A stretch of 64,000 nt of DNA, from the NCBI GenBank assembly GCA_035549075.1, contig DASZRT010000068.1, forward strand, positions 77,526 through 141,525, read 5' to 3'. Of this stretch, positions 52,907 through 61,913 are shown in pieces (within the stretch, counting starts at the first letter, position 1; each line of letters starts with the position of its first letter). The notes below the pieces were generated by a model. That model was not told the DNA's origin. It ran no database searches and was given only the letters and a program-made list of their open reading frames with translations. The stretch comes from DASZFV01 sp035549075 (GTDB lineage: Bacteria > Myxococcota_A > Polyangia > Fen-1088). The position numbers and the translations under genes are program-made.

Positions 52907-53239
52907 TCAGGCCGCCGCCGCGAGCGCTTTGGCGGCCGCGACGTCTTCGGCGATCTCGACGATCTCGTCGAGGTGGGTGACCTCGGCGACCGTGCGCGCG
53001 TAGCGCGACAGCCCGACGAGCACGAGCCGGCTGCGGCCCGTCGCCTGGCGCGCGAGGCGCAGGAGGCAGCTCACGGCGAGGCTGTCGATGAAGCGGACGC
53101 GCGACAGGTCGACGATCGTGAGGCGAGGGGCGAGACGTAGGAGCGAATCCCATTCCTGCAGCAGGCGCATGGCGCCGGGGCCGCTCAGCTCGCGATCTTT
53201 GACTTCGATGATCTGGACTTCGGAGGTCGTGGTTTCCAT
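52907..53239 (-). CDS. STAS domain protein (anti-sigma factor antagonist type)
   Basis: A 110-residue single STAS domain. LTIVDLSRVRFIDSLAVSCLLRLARQ is split here as LTIVDLSRVRFIDSL and AVSCLLRLARQ; the Asp-Ser of the first piece is the usual phosphorylation site of SpoIIAA-like proteins. It likely acts as a phosphorylation-controlled binding switch. It precedes the Wzz/GumC-like gene by about 30 bases on the same strand and is divergent from the export gene, so it may control polysaccharide assembly. No anti-sigma kinase is adjacent. The start at 53239 follows a run of purines (GGTGACC) rather than a clear GGAGG. Confidence 0.85.
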   Translation of the reverse strand: METTTSEVQIIEVKDRELSGPGAMRLLQEWDSLLRLAPRLTIVDLSRVRFIDSLAVSCLLRLARQATGRSRLVLVGLSRYARTVAEVTHLDEIVEIAEDVAAAKALAAAA

Positions 53240-53305
53240 GCGCGGTCACCCTTGCATCGCGCGTACCGAGGGTCGTTGGGCTCGCGGCTTGCTTGGCGAG
53301 GAACC

Positions 53306-54313
53306 GTGATCCTCTCATTCAAGTCGTCGCGCGCCGTTCGTCTCGCCATCGCCTGCATGGCCCTCGCGTCCGCGTCGTGCGCGGCCAACCTCCACGAGGC
53401 GCCGCCGCCGGTCGATGCCGCGTTCCAGCCGGCGACGGTCGAAGGCCCGCCCGGCCTCGAGCCCAGCGCGGCGGCGCCCTTCGTGCTGCTGCCGGGCGAC
53501 ATCATTCGCTTTCGCACGCTGTCCGTCGAGCCGCTCGAGGAGCCGCGCGTCCCCGTCGACGAGGCCGGCCGCGTCGAGCTGCCGCTCGTCGGGAGCGTGC
53601 CGGTCCAAGGCCTGACGCTGACGGCGGCCGGGCGACGCATCGAAGAGAAGATCCACGCGTTCGATCGTCATGCGCGCGTGGCGCTCGCGATCACCGACGC
53701 CGCGGGCCACCGCGCGACCGTGCTGGGCGCCGTCGACCGAGCCGGCTCGTTCCCGCTCACGCCGGGCGCGCGTCTCACCGATCTCATGGCGCTCGCGGGC
53801 GGTCCCAAGATGGGATCGATGGACGCGGAGACCACTGATCTCGCCGACGTCGAGGCCGCGCGCCTCGTGCGAGATGGCCAGGTCCTGCCGATCAGCGTCG
53901 CGCTCGCGCTCACGGGCGCGCCGCGCCACAACGTCGTCGTCTCACCGGGAGACGTCGTCTACGTCCCGCCGATGCGCGCCGCCGCGGTCTCCGTGCTGGG
54001 CGAGGTCAAGAACGCTCGAACCGTCGCCTTTCGGGCCGGCCTGCGCCTCACCGAGGCGATCGCGCGCGCGGGCGGCGCCACGTCGGCGGCCGACAACGGC
54101 GACGTCCGCATCGTTCGCGGCCCGCTGTCCCGGCCGCACGTCTACACGACGAGCCTCGCCGCGCTCGTCGACGGCAAAGGCACGGACGTCGTGCTCGCGC
54201 GCGGCGACGTCGTGTACGTGACGAAGCACTGGACCGCGACGGTCGGCGACGTCATGCAGCGGCTCACGCCCGTGCTCGCCGCGGCCGCGCTCGGCGCGAC
54301 CCTCAACAGATAG
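53306..54313 (+). CDS. Polysaccharide export lipoprotein, Wza/GumB (OPX) family
   Basis: About 335 residues from the GTG at 53306. A lipoprotein signal ends at LASASC (Cys25). The Poly_export domain (about 58-135: VLLPGDIIRFRTLSVEP, RVELPLVGSVPVQGLT) is followed by two SLBB-type domains (ATVLGAVDRAGSFPLTPGARL and VSVLGEVKNARTVAFRAGLRL) and a C-terminal hydrophobic helix (about 310-335) that could be the amphipathic pore helix. It would form or contact the outer-membrane exit for the polysaccharide made by this locus, working with the co-polymerase encoded divergently. Start chosen because GAGGA lies immediately upstream and it gives a proper lipobox. Confidence 0.92.
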   Translation: MILSFKSSRAVRLAIACMALASASCAANLHEAPPPVDAAFQPATVEGPPGLEPSAAAPFVLLPGDIIRFRTLSVEPLEEPRVPVDEAGRVELPLVGSVPVQGLTLTAAGRRIEEKIHAFDRHARVALAITDAAGHRATVLGAVDRAGSFPLTPGARLTDLMALAGGPKMGSMDAETTDLADVEAARLVRDGQVLPISVALALTGAPRHNVVVSPGDVVYVPPMRAAAVSVLGEVKNARTVAFRAGLRLTEAIARAGGATSAADNGDVRIVRGPLSRPHVYTTSLAALVDGKGTDVVLARGDVVYVTKHWTATVGDVMQRLTPVLAAAALGATLNR

Positions 54314-54451
54314 CGCGCGGGTGTCTCGCCGCGGGACGCGCGCCGTCTCGTTCAGAGACCCGTGCGGGGGCGCGCGCCGGCCACGAGCGCGTGAATCTCA
54401 TCGCGAGACCGAACGCGGCCGGCATCGCCCATGCAATGCCTCCCACGCGAC

Positions 54452-55615
54452 ATGAGCCGAGCGACTTTGGTGGTGTTCGTCGATGCGCTGGGGGCCCGAC
54501 AGCTCGAGGAGCTGGGCGGCGGTGGTCGGTTGCCGTACACGCGCCCCCTCCGCGGGATCCTCGGCTACTCGTGCGCGGCGCTGCCCAGCCTCCTCACGGG
54601 GAGGCCGCAGTCGGCGCACGGGCGCATGTGTCTGTTCGCGAAGGCCGAGCGAGACGGCGCCAGCGTGCTCGCGCCGCTGTCGTGGCTCGGCCTCTTGCCC
54701 GCCGTGGTCCACGAGCGCGCCGTCGTGCGGCGCCTGCTCGCGCGCGGGCTGCGCCGCTGGGCGGGCCTCGAGGGCTACGTCGATCTGTACCGCGTGCCGC
54801 CCGACGCCTTTCGCTGGCTCGATCTCCCGGAGCGCGAGGATCTGTTCTCGAGCGACGAGATCGGCGGCCAGCCGACGTTCCTCTCCCGCGCGCGCCACGC
54901 CGGGCTCACCGTCTTCTCGGCCCGCTGGCAGCTGCCCGAGGACGAGCGGTGGCAAGAGGCCGAGGCCGCCCTCGGCGCGCGGCCGCCCGAGCTCGCCTTC
55001 CTCTATGCGACCGCCGTCGACGGCGCGCTCCACCGCGACGGCAACGGCGCGCCCTCGGTGCGCGCGGCCTTCGATCGCACCCTCGCCCGTATCGAGCGCG
55101 CCGCGCGACTCATGCGCGCGGGTGGGCGTGACGTCACGTTGCTCGTCGTCGGCGACCACGGCATGGCCGACGTCACCCGCGTGATCGATCCGCGCCCGTT
55201 CGCGCCGCCCTCGGGCGTGCGGCACTTCGTCGACAGCACGATGCTGCGACTGTGGGGCGACGGCGCCTCGCTCGACCGGGCGCGCGCCGCGATCGAGCGG
55301 CTGCGGTGGCCGGGGCGTTGGCTCGACGCCGACGCGCTCGCGTCGCGCGGCGCGCCCACGGGAGACCGCTTCGGCCAGCTCGTGTTCCTGCTCGACGAGG
55401 GCGGGATCTTTGCGCCCAGCTTCCTCGGCGGCGCCGTCCGCGGCATGCACGGATACGACGTCGGCTGCTCGTCGGCCGCCTCCTTCGTCGCGTCGGACGC
55501 GCCGCTGCCCGCGCACGTCACGGCGCTCGACGAGATCGCGCCCTTCGTCGAGGCCCGCCTCGGTCTGCCCGAACGAACCACGTCCCAAGGAGAACGACAT
55601 GTCGCGCCCGCTTAG
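54452..55615 (+). CDS. Alkaline-phosphatase-superfamily enzyme (NPP-like)
   Basis: About 387 residues. Metal ligands of the AlkP fold can be traced: Asp11 (VVFVDALGA), a GYSCAALPSLLTG block at 38-50 that should hold the nucleophile (Ser40 or Cys41; not certain), LYATAVDGALHRDG, VVGDHGM and GMHGYDVG. No signal peptide or membrane helix is visible, so it seems cytoplasmic. NPP-like AlkP enzymes move phosphate or phosphonate esters; in a glycan cluster this could be removal or transfer of a phospho group on a lipid or sugar intermediate (inference). Its 3' end overlaps the next glycosyltransferase gene by 17 bases. ATG at 54431 is an alternative start. Confidence 0.8.
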   Translation: MSRATLVVFVDALGARQLEELGGGGRLPYTRPLRGILGYSCAALPSLLTGRPQSAHGRMCLFAKAERDGASVLAPLSWLGLLPAVVHERAVVRRLLARGLRRWAGLEGYVDLYRVPPDAFRWLDLPEREDLFSSDEIGGQPTFLSRARHAGLTVFSARWQLPEDERWQEAEAALGARPPELAFLYATAVDGALHRDGNGAPSVRAAFDRTLARIERAARLMRAGGRDVTLLVVGDHGMADVTRVIDPRPFAPPSGVRHFVDSTMLRLWGDGASLDRARAAIERLRWPGRWLDADALASRGAPTGDRFGQLVFLLDEGGIFAPSFLGGAVRGMHGYDVGCSSAASFVASDAPLPAHVTALDEIAPFVEARLGLPERTTSQGERHVAPA

Positions 55616-56786
55616 AGTCGCCTGGATCCACGACCGCGCCGCCTCGAGCGGCGGCATCGAGCGCTACATCCAGGAGACGGCGCGCGCGCTCTGCCGCGAG
55701 GGCGTCGAGTCGACGCTGCTGTACGACGTCGCGGCGTCGCCGGCGCCCGAGCCGGCCTTCCTCGCGCCCTTCACGGCCGCCTTCCCGACGATCGATCTCG
55801 AGCGGCAGCTCGCCGACCTCGCGCCCGACGTCGTCTACGTGCACCGCGCCCGCGATCCCGGCGTCGCGGCCGCGCTCGCGCGCTCGCCCTTCCCCGTCGT
55901 GCGGTTCTTCCACGACCACGAGCTGTTCTGCCTGCGCACGCACAAGTACACGGCGCTCGAGCGGCGCACGTGCACGAAGACCATCGGCGCCGGCTGCTAC
56001 GCCTGCCTCGGGTTCGTGACACGCGCGCCGTCGTTCCCATCGATCCAGCTCGTGAGCGTCGGCGCGCTCAAGAGGCGGCAGCGGCAGGCCCAGTCGAGCC
56101 GGGCCTACGTCGTCGCGTCGTCATACATGGCGGACCACATTCGAGAGCACGGCTTCGACGCCGCACGGACGTTCGTGCTGCCGCTGTTCAGCGAGCCGCC
56201 CGCCGTCGCGCCCGATCCCGACCGGCGTCACGACCGCCGTTTGCTCGTCACGGGGCTCGTGAGCACGGGCAAGGGCATCGACGTCCTGCTTCAAGCCCTC
56301 GCGCTCATGAAGGAGCCCGCGAACGTCGACGTCGTGGGCGACGGACCTCAGCGCCTCCGCTTCCGCAACTTGGCCCGCCGCCTGGGCCTCGCCTCGCGCG
56401 TCACGTTCCACGGCTGGGCGAGCTCGACGCGCCTCGACACCCACTACCGCGAGGCGACGGCGCTCGTGTTCCCGAGCCGCGCGCCCGAGACGTTCGGGCT
56501 CGTGGGGATCGAGGCCATGAGCTACGGCCTGCCCGTCGTCGCGAGCGACGTCGGCGGCGTCCGCGAGTGGCTGCGCCCCGACGAGACGGGCCTCCTCGTG
56601 CCGCCCAGCGACGCGGCCGCGCTGGCGCGCGCGTGCGATCGGGTGCTCGCGTCTCCAGAGCTCGCGCGCCGCCTCGGCGGGCGCGGCCGCGCCGAGCACC
56701 AGACCCGGTTCCTCACGCGGCACCACGTGTCGCGACTGCTCGACGTCTTCGAGCAGGTCGCGGGCGCCGAGCGGAAGGCGGCCTGA
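55599..56786 (+). CDS. Glycosyltransferase family 4
   Basis: A 395-residue GT-B enzyme. SSGGIERYIQETARALC is the N-terminal donor/acceptor loop; the C-terminal half has LLVTGLVSTGKGIDVLLQAL, VDVVGDGPQRLRFR and the diagnostic PSRAPETFGLVGIEAMSYG with the EX7E pair for nucleotide-sugar binding. It should transfer a sugar from a nucleotide donor during repeat-unit assembly, with retention. An ideal AAGGAG lies at 55587-55592, six bases before the ATG. A Cys-rich segment (TCTKTIGAGCYACLG) in the N-terminal domain is unusual and might bind metal. The start lies inside the AlkP gene. Confidence 0.93.
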   Translation: MSRPLRVAWIHDRAASSGGIERYIQETARALCREGVESTLLYDVAASPAPEPAFLAPFTAAFPTIDLERQLADLAPDVVYVHRARDPGVAAALARSPFPVVRFFHDHELFCLRTHKYTALERRTCTKTIGAGCYACLGFVTRAPSFPSIQLVSVGALKRRQRQAQSSRAYVVASSYMADHIREHGFDAARTFVLPLFSEPPAVAPDPDRRHDRRLLVTGLVSTGKGIDVLLQALALMKEPANVDVVGDGPQRLRFRNLARRLGLASRVTFHGWASSTRLDTHYREATALVFPSRAPETFGLVGIEAMSYGLPVVASDVGGVREWLRPDETGLLVPPSDAAALARACDRVLASPELARRLGGRGRAEHQTRFLTRHHVSRLLDVFEQVAGAERKAA

Positions 56787-56787
56787 G

Positions 56788-57999
56788 GTGGCCGTCGCGC
56801 GCGAACGGCTCACGGTCGATGGCTCCGACGCGCTCGAGGCGTCGTCGTGGGCGTTGCTCGACGAAGCGGCGGCGCTCGTCCGAGCGGCGCTGCCGCCGGG
56901 CGCGTTGCGCGCGCTCGTGCTCATCGGCGGCTACGGCCGCGGCGAGGGCGGCGTGCTCGTCCAGGGTGGCGTCGAACGCCCGCACAACAACTTCGATCTG
57001 CTCGCGATCCTCGAGCGCGACCTCCCGGCGGCCCGCGCGCAGCTCGACGACGCGCTCGCGCCCCTGCGGCGCAGCAGCGGCATCGGCATCGACGTCGGCT
57101 TGACGACCGTCGCGCGGCTCGTCCGTTCGCCGGCCCTCGTCATGTGGGTCGACATGCGCAACGGGCACCGCCTGCTCGCGGGCGACGCCTCGTTCGTGCC
57201 GTCGCTGTCGCGCTTCACCGTCACCCGCATCGAGCCCAACGACGTCCGCGATCTGCTCGTCAACCGCGCGGCGCTGCTGGCCATCAACGACGAGCTCGAG
57301 GCGCGCTTCGGCGCCGAGGCCGACGCGCGCCTCCTGCTCAAGCACACCGTCAAGGCGGTCATCGGCTACGGCGACGCCCTGCTCTTCGTCGAGGGACGTT
57401 ACGACTCGAGCTACCGCGAGCGCGCCCGCCGGATGGAGAACCTCGACGCGGCGCCGGCGGCCTTCCGCCGCCTCTACGCCGACGCGATCGCCTTCCGGCT
57501 CCGCCCGGCCTACGAGGGCCCGCTCGCGCGGACCTTCGCCGCGCGCGACGAGCTCCGCGCGGCGCTCGAGCCGATTCACGCCGCGTTCGAGCGGCGGCGG
57601 CTCGGCCCCGGCCAAACCTCGTGGGACGGCCACGCGCACCGCTCGCTCAGGGCCGAGCTGCGCGTGCTCGAGCCCGCGCGGCCCGCCGGCGCGCTGCGGG
57701 CGCTCCGCACGGCGGCGCGCTTCCGGCTGCCCGGCCTCGCGCCGCTCGATCCGTTCGCCCACATCGGCCTTCGCCTCGGCGGCGCGCGCGCGCTGCTCGC
57801 GGCGACCTTGCCTTGCGTGATCTATGGAAGCGCGGGCGCCGCCGCCGCGTCGACGGCGGCCACGCTGCTCGGGGCGAGCGGCTCGGCGAGCGCCGACCTG
57901 CGCGAGGCGTTCCTGCGGCTGTGGGGCCGCTGGAGCGACGTCAACTTCGGCCACGTCGCGCGGAAGAACGGCCTCGTGCTCGCGGCCTCATCGCCCTGA
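56788..57999 (+). CDS. Nucleotidyltransferase-like protein of the polysaccharide locus
   Basis: A 403-residue protein beginning with GTG one base after the previous stop. The N-terminal third resembles the minimal nucleotidyltransferase fold: LIGGYGRGEGG (47-55) corresponds to the GS motif, and NNFDLLAIL (67-75) to the catalytic DxD strand, with Asn68 in place of the first Asp. The rest is helical and Arg-rich, with no membrane helix I trust. It could nucleotidylate a sugar, lipid or protein, but the altered active site makes activity uncertain. Conserved position between two glycosyltransferase genes suggests a role in the same polymer. I know no characterised homologue. Confidence 0.65.
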   Translation: MAVARERLTVDGSDALEASSWALLDEAAALVRAALPPGALRALVLIGGYGRGEGGVLVQGGVERPHNNFDLLAILERDLPAARAQLDDALAPLRRSSGIGIDVGLTTVARLVRSPALVMWVDMRNGHRLLAGDASFVPSLSRFTVTRIEPNDVRDLLVNRAALLAINDELEARFGAEADARLLLKHTVKAVIGYGDALLFVEGRYDSSYRERARRMENLDAAPAAFRRLYADAIAFRLRPAYEGPLARTFAARDELRAALEPIHAAFERRRLGPGQTSWDGHAHRSLRAELRVLEPARPAGALRALRTAARFRLPGLAPLDPFAHIGLRLGGARALLAATLPCVIYGSAGAAAASTAATLLGASGSASADLREAFLRLWGRWSDVNFGHVARKNGLVLAASSP

Positions 58000-58014
58000 A
58001 CGAAAGGAAACGCC

Positions 58015-58956
58015 ATGCAGCTCCCCGACCCCGCCCTCCGCACCGGCCCGTTCGACGGCGCGCGCCCGCGCGTCTCCGTCCTCATGCGCTCGAAGAACTC
58101 CGCCTGGGTCATCGGCCAGGCGCTCGCCGGGCTGTATTCGCAGTCGCGCCGCGACTTCGAGCTCGTCGTCGTCGACTCCGGCTCGACCGACCGCACGCTC
58201 GAGATCGTGCGCGGCTATCCCTGCCGCCTCGTCCAGATCCCCGCGACGGCCTACTACCCCGGCGCCGTGCTGAACCAGGCGATCCGCGAGAGCTGCCGCG
58301 GCGACATCATCGTCTTCCAGAACTCGGACGTCGCGCCGCTCGGCCCCGACGCGCTCGACCGCCTGCTCGCGCCCATCGAGCGCGGCGAGGCCGAGGCGGC
58401 GTTCGCGCGGCAGCTGCCACGGCCCGAGGCCGACACGTGGGTACGGCGAGACTACGAGCTCGCGTTCCCCGAGCGCGGGCCGGCGCCGCCCTACCTCACG
58501 TACTCGCTGCCGCTCGCGGCGGTCACGCGCGCGGCCTGGGAGCGGCACCCGTTCTACGAGGACGCCTGGGGCTCGGAGGACACCGAATGGGGCGCGTGGG
58601 CCGGCAAGCACGGCGTGCGCGTCGCCTACGTCGCCGACGCGCTCGTCATGCACTCTCACAACTACACGCTCCGCCAGCTCTACGGCCGCCGCTTCATCGA
58701 GGGCGAGGCCGACGCCTTCATTTATCGAAAGCACGAGTCGGCGCTCTCGCTGGCGCGCCGTTGGGCGGCGTCGGTGTGGCACGACGCGGGCGCGCACGCG
58801 CGCGCGCGCGACTGGGCCGGGCTGCTCGCCTCGCCCGTGCGGCGCGCCGTCTACCAGTGGGCGTACGGCCGCGGCCACCGCCTCGGCGAGCGCCGCATCG
58901 CGAGCGGCAACCGCGACGCGAGCATCGGCCAGAAGACCGTCCTCGCGCGCAGCTAA
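58015..58956 (+). CDS. Glycosyltransferase family 2
   Basis: A 313-residue GT-A enzyme. VSVLMRSKNSAWVIGQAL is the donor-binding start, FELVVVDSGSTDRTLE the first acidic motif, IIVFQNSDVAPL the metal-binding DxD-like position, and EDAWGSEDTEWG the acidic catalytic helix. It is expected to invert the anomeric centre. It follows the nucleotidyltransferase-like gene by 15 bases with AAAGGAAA upstream of the ATG. The protein is probably cytoplasmic or membrane-associated, although a basic helical tail (about 240-313) could contact the membrane. The plus-strand run ends here at a hairpin shared with the convergent gene. Confidence 0.92.
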   Translation: MQLPDPALRTGPFDGARPRVSVLMRSKNSAWVIGQALAGLYSQSRRDFELVVVDSGSTDRTLEIVRGYPCRLVQIPATAYYPGAVLNQAIRESCRGDIIVFQNSDVAPLGPDALDRLLAPIERGEAEAAFARQLPRPEADTWVRRDYELAFPERGPAPPYLTYSLPLAAVTRAAWERHPFYEDAWGSEDTEWGAWAGKHGVRVAYVADALVMHSHNYTLRQLYGRRFIEGEADAFIYRKHESALSLARRWAASVWHDAGAHARARDWAGLLASPVRRAVYQWAYGRGHRLGERRIASGNRDASIGQKTVLARS

Positions 58957-58983
58957 GCTAGAGCGGCGCGCGGCGCCGTTCTC

Positions 58984-59014
58984 CCGGCGTCGCCTCGAAC
59001 GGGCGCGACGCCGG
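58984..59014. terminator. Bidirectional hairpin between convergent glycosyltransferase genes
   Basis: CCGGCGTCGC (58984-58993) pairs perfectly with GCGACGCCGG (59005-59014) around an 11-base loop. It lies in the 62-base gap between two convergent stops (58956 and 59019). No strong T run is present in either direction, so termination may need Rho or the element may block read-through by structure alone. Confidence 0.6.
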
Positions 59015-59018
59015 CCTG

Positions 59019-60260
59019 TCAGGCCGAGACGACGGAACCGTCGGACCGGCGGGGCGACGATCCCTGCGCGCCGACGGCCAGAGCGCGGGCGTCCTCGAGC
59101 TCGGCCTCGAGGCGCGTCGCGTAGGTCGAGATCGAGGCGTGGTCGTTGACGACGGCGAGCCCCTTCGTGACGAGCGCCTCTTGGGCGGCCGCGCCGCCGG
59201 CGATGAGACCCTGCACGGCGTCGGCGAACGCCGCGCCCGAGCAGGCGGCGGTCCGCACGACCGCCGGGTGCGCGTCGAGGAACTCGCGCGCGCCGCCCGC
59301 CGGCCAGGCGACGACCGGCAGGCCGCAGGCCATCGCCTCGAGGTACGTCAGGCCTTGCCCCTCGTGCTCGAGGCGCGACGCGAACAGGAGCGCGTCGCTC
59401 TTCCGCAAGACGTCGGGCAGCTGCGGACGCGGGCAGAACCCGCGAAAATCGACGCGATCGGCGACGCCGAGGCGCTGCGCGAGCTCCTGCAGCGCGGCCC
59501 CGTACGCGTCGTCGAACGGGGCGCCGTGGATGCCGAGCGTGGCGTCGACGCCGCGGCGGACCAGCTGGGCGACCGCCTCGATGGCGACGTCGGGCGCCTT
59601 GCTCGGGTGGAGCCGGCCCACGAAGAGCAGGCGCGGCCGCGGGCCGATCGGCCGAAACGCCCGCGGCCGGAACAGCGTCGCGTCGACGCCCTGCGGGACC
59701 ACGTCTCCGTCGGCGAGCGGCGCGCCGGCGCGCCGGACCTCGCGCCGGACGGCGTCGGACAGCCACACGACGCGCTCGGGCCGCAGCCCGCGCAGCCGCC
59801 GGCCCGACGGCAGGTCGTCGACGAAGCGGCGCAGGAGGCCGCTGAGTCCGTCGCGGCGGCTCGCGCAGTAGGCGACGGGCCAGTCGTCGTTGACCGTGGC
59901 GACGACCGGCACGCCCGCCCGCTGCAGCGCCCACCAGGGCTCGAGGCCGAGGCGGCGCTGGCTCATCATGAGCGCGACGTCGGGGCGCCCCTCGGCGCGC
60001 AGGTAGTCGCGCGTCGCGCGCGCGTTGCGCCATCCCGTCCACAGGTGACGCACGCGATCGCGGCCCGCGTCGTGGCCGAACTTGCGCGCGAGGTGGAGCG
60101 TGCGGTGAACGCCCGGCTCGGGCGCGGCGTCGGCCGTCGTCGTGAGCACGTCGACGACGTGACCGCGCGCGCGCAGCGCCTCGACGACGTCCTTCGCGAG
60201 CAGCTCGTACCCGCCCAGGACGAAGGGCGGGTAGATGTTGCTGACGACGAGGATCTTCAC
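59019..60260 (-). CDS. Glycosyltransferase family 4
   Basis: A 413-residue GT-B enzyme. VSNIYPPFVLGGYELLAKDV begins the N-terminal domain, RLLFVGRLHPSKAPDVAIEAV the C-terminal domain, and SRLEHEGQGLTYLEAMACG carries the nucleotide-sugar-binding acidic pair. It lacks membrane segments. The GTG at 60260 overlaps the stop of the flippase gene as GTGA, and the hypothetical longer frame upstream is antisense/shadow. With the flippase it forms a short minus-strand operon inside the polysaccharide locus. Donor and acceptor sugars cannot be deduced. Confidence 0.92.
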   Translation of the reverse strand: MKILVVSNIYPPFVLGGYELLAKDVVEALRARGHVVDVLTTTADAAPEPGVHRTLHLARKFGHDAGRDRVRHLWTGWRNARATRDYLRAEGRPDVALMMSQRRLGLEPWWALQRAGVPVVATVNDDWPVAYCASRRDGLSGLLRRFVDDLPSGRRLRGLRPERVVWLSDAVRREVRRAGAPLADGDVVPQGVDATLFRPRAFRPIGPRPRLLFVGRLHPSKAPDVAIEAVAQLVRRGVDATLGIHGAPFDDAYGAALQELAQRLGVADRVDFRGFCPRPQLPDVLRKSDALLFASRLEHEGQGLTYLEAMACGLPVVAWPAGGAREFLDAHPAVVRTAACSGAAFADAVQGLIAGGAAAQEALVTKGLAVVNDHASISTYATRLEAELEDARALAVGAQGSSPRRSDGSVVSA

Positions 60261-61738
60261 GGCGCCGGCTCCGAGGCGACGAGCACCGCGATCCCCTTGC
60301 CGCCGAGGCGGCGCGTGCCGAGCCACGCCCCGAGGCCGCCCGCGGCGACGGTGGCGGCGCCGCAGGTTAAAAGCGCCGCGAGGCCGCGCGGCGCGAGCGC
60401 CGAGAGGGCCTGCCCCGCGAGCAGCGCGGCGACGGCGGCCGCGAAGGCGGGCGCCAGCGCGCGCGCGACCTCGGCGCGCGTCCAGAGGAGCAGCCTGCGC
60501 GCGTCGCGCCAGATGAGCACGGCGACGACGACGTTGCCGACGATCGTCGCCGCCGCGACCGACCAGGCGCCGAGCCACCGGGCGCCGACGAGGGACAGCA
60601 GGACGTTCGTGCTGTGGCCCAGCAGGATCGAACGGGCGGCGCGCCACGCCGATCGATCAGTGAGGCAGACCGCCGAGGCCGGCATCTCCTCGAGCGCGGC
60701 GACGCAGGCCGCGGCGCCGAGCAGCGCGAGCACGACGCTCGTCACGGGCAGCGCCGCCGCCGCGCCCACCCACAGCTGGAGCGCCGGCTGGCCGAAGTAC
60801 GCGGCCGCGACCATCGTCGCCGCGACCGTCGCGCCGAGGCCCGCCGTCCCCAGCCGCACGGCCGACGCGCGCCCCTCGGCGCGGCCGAGCCGGTGCATGA
60901 GCGCGCTCGTCATCTGTTTGGCCGTCGAGAAGATTTGGTCGACGCCCCGCGCGGCGACCATGTACGCGGCGACGGTCGCGAGCGGGTAGGACGCGCTGAG
61001 GATGAGCACGTCGGCGCGCAGCGCGCCCGCGACGGCGACGTTGATGGCGAGCGCCGCGCCGCTCTCGGCGAGCGCGCGCCGCCGCAGCCGCGTGGGCCCG
61101 AGCCAAAGCGGGCGCAGCGAGAGGCGCGGCTCGATCCGGCGCGCCGCCCACAGCACGATCGAGACCTCGAGCGAGAGCGACAGGAACAGCGCGACGGCGG
61201 CGCCCGTGAGCGACGGGACGATCCACAAGATTCCGGCTGTCGCCGCCACCTGGGTCAGCGACGCGAGCGCGCGCGCCGTCGCGAGGGGCCGCAGCGCGCC
61301 GCGCACGAGCAGCAGCGCGCGCGTCGTCGAGCCGAGCGAGCCGATGAGCCCGCCCGCGAGCGCGATCGGGACCGCGCGGCGGAAGTCGTGCGCGAGCGCC
61401 GGCGACATGCGCGGGATCTCGCCGAGGAGGAACCAGCTGAGGAGACACACCGGCAGCGCGAGCGTCAAGATGACTGCGACGGAGTACCGCACGAGCAAGC
61501 GGGCCTCGCGGTCGCGGCGGCGCGTCGCGGCCCGCTGGACGGCGACGGGCAGGCCGAGGTCGATGAGGCCCAGCAGGAAGGTCGCCGAGCCCAGGACGCC
61601 CCAGGCGCCCAAGCCGTCGGCGCCCACGTGGTGGGCGATGAGCGGGAACGTGAGCAGGCCCGCGGCGACCGCCGCGAGGTGCCGCGCGGCCGCGAGCGCG
61701 AAGTCGGTGCCGACGCGAGAACGAACGAGAGACGCCAT
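60257..61738 (-). CDS. Oligosaccharide flippase, Wzx-like (MOP superfamily)
   Basis: A 493-residue membrane protein with about 12-14 helices. The N-terminus TFPLIAHHVGADGLGAWGVL and the following GLPVAVQRAATRRRD are typical of Wzx/RfbX flippases. It should move lipid-linked repeat units across the inner membrane for polymerisation, which fits the Wzx/Wzy-type export machinery (Wza-like and Wzz-like proteins nearby). No Wzy polymerase is recognisable in the window. The ATG at 61738 gives the right N-terminus. It is divergent from the glycosyltransferase gene at 61914. Confidence 0.92.
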   Translation of the reverse strand: MASLVRSRVGTDFALAAARHLAAVAAGLLTFPLIAHHVGADGLGAWGVLGSATFLLGLIDLGLPVAVQRAATRRRDREARLLVRYSVAVILTLALPVCLLSWFLLGEIPRMSPALAHDFRRAVPIALAGGLIGSLGSTTRALLLVRGALRPLATARALASLTQVAATAGILWIVPSLTGAAVALFLSLSLEVSIVLWAARRIEPRLSLRPLWLGPTRLRRRALAESGAALAINVAVAGALRADVLILSASYPLATVAAYMVAARGVDQIFSTAKQMTSALMHRLGRAEGRASAVRLGTAGLGATVAATMVAAAYFGQPALQLWVGAAAALPVTSVVLALLGAAACVAALEEMPASAVCLTDRSAWRAARSILLGHSTNVLLSLVGARWLGAWSVAAATIVGNVVVAVLIWRDARRLLLWTRAEVARALAPAFAAAVAALLAGQALSALAPRGLAALLTCGAATVAAGGLGAWLGTRRLGGKGIAVLVASEPAP

Positions 61739-61913
61739 GCGCGTTCGGTCGTGTGCACCCGGCGTACCAGGGCGCGGCCGCGCGGCGACGCGCGTTCGTT
61801 TGTTTCGATCGTCTCATCGCGGGACGACACCGGGGGGCAACCGTCTCGCGCAGGAACGAGCGGCGTCCGGCGCGCGGCCCTCCGCTGGCCCGGCGCTTGA
61901 AGAGGATCGCGCC
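61739..61913. promoter_or_regulatory. Divergent promoter region in the polysaccharide locus
   Basis: These 175 bases must hold promoters for the leftward flippase/glycosyltransferase pair and the rightward glycosyltransferase/uridine kinase operon. I see no clear -35/-10 pair, sigma-54 site or long palindrome. AGAGGA at 61900-61905 precedes the ATG at 61914 and is the likely ribosome-binding site. Confidence 0.35.

Noticed and set aside
52875..53318. Extension of the co-polymerase frame to 763 residues
   Set aside because: The added N-terminus overlaps the STAS gene in another frame and is Arg/Pro/His-rich without domain; the STAS protein is well supported.
54345..54359. GTCTC-GTTCA-GAGAC hairpin as terminator of the export gene
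   Set aside because: Only five base pairs and no T run; too weak to call.
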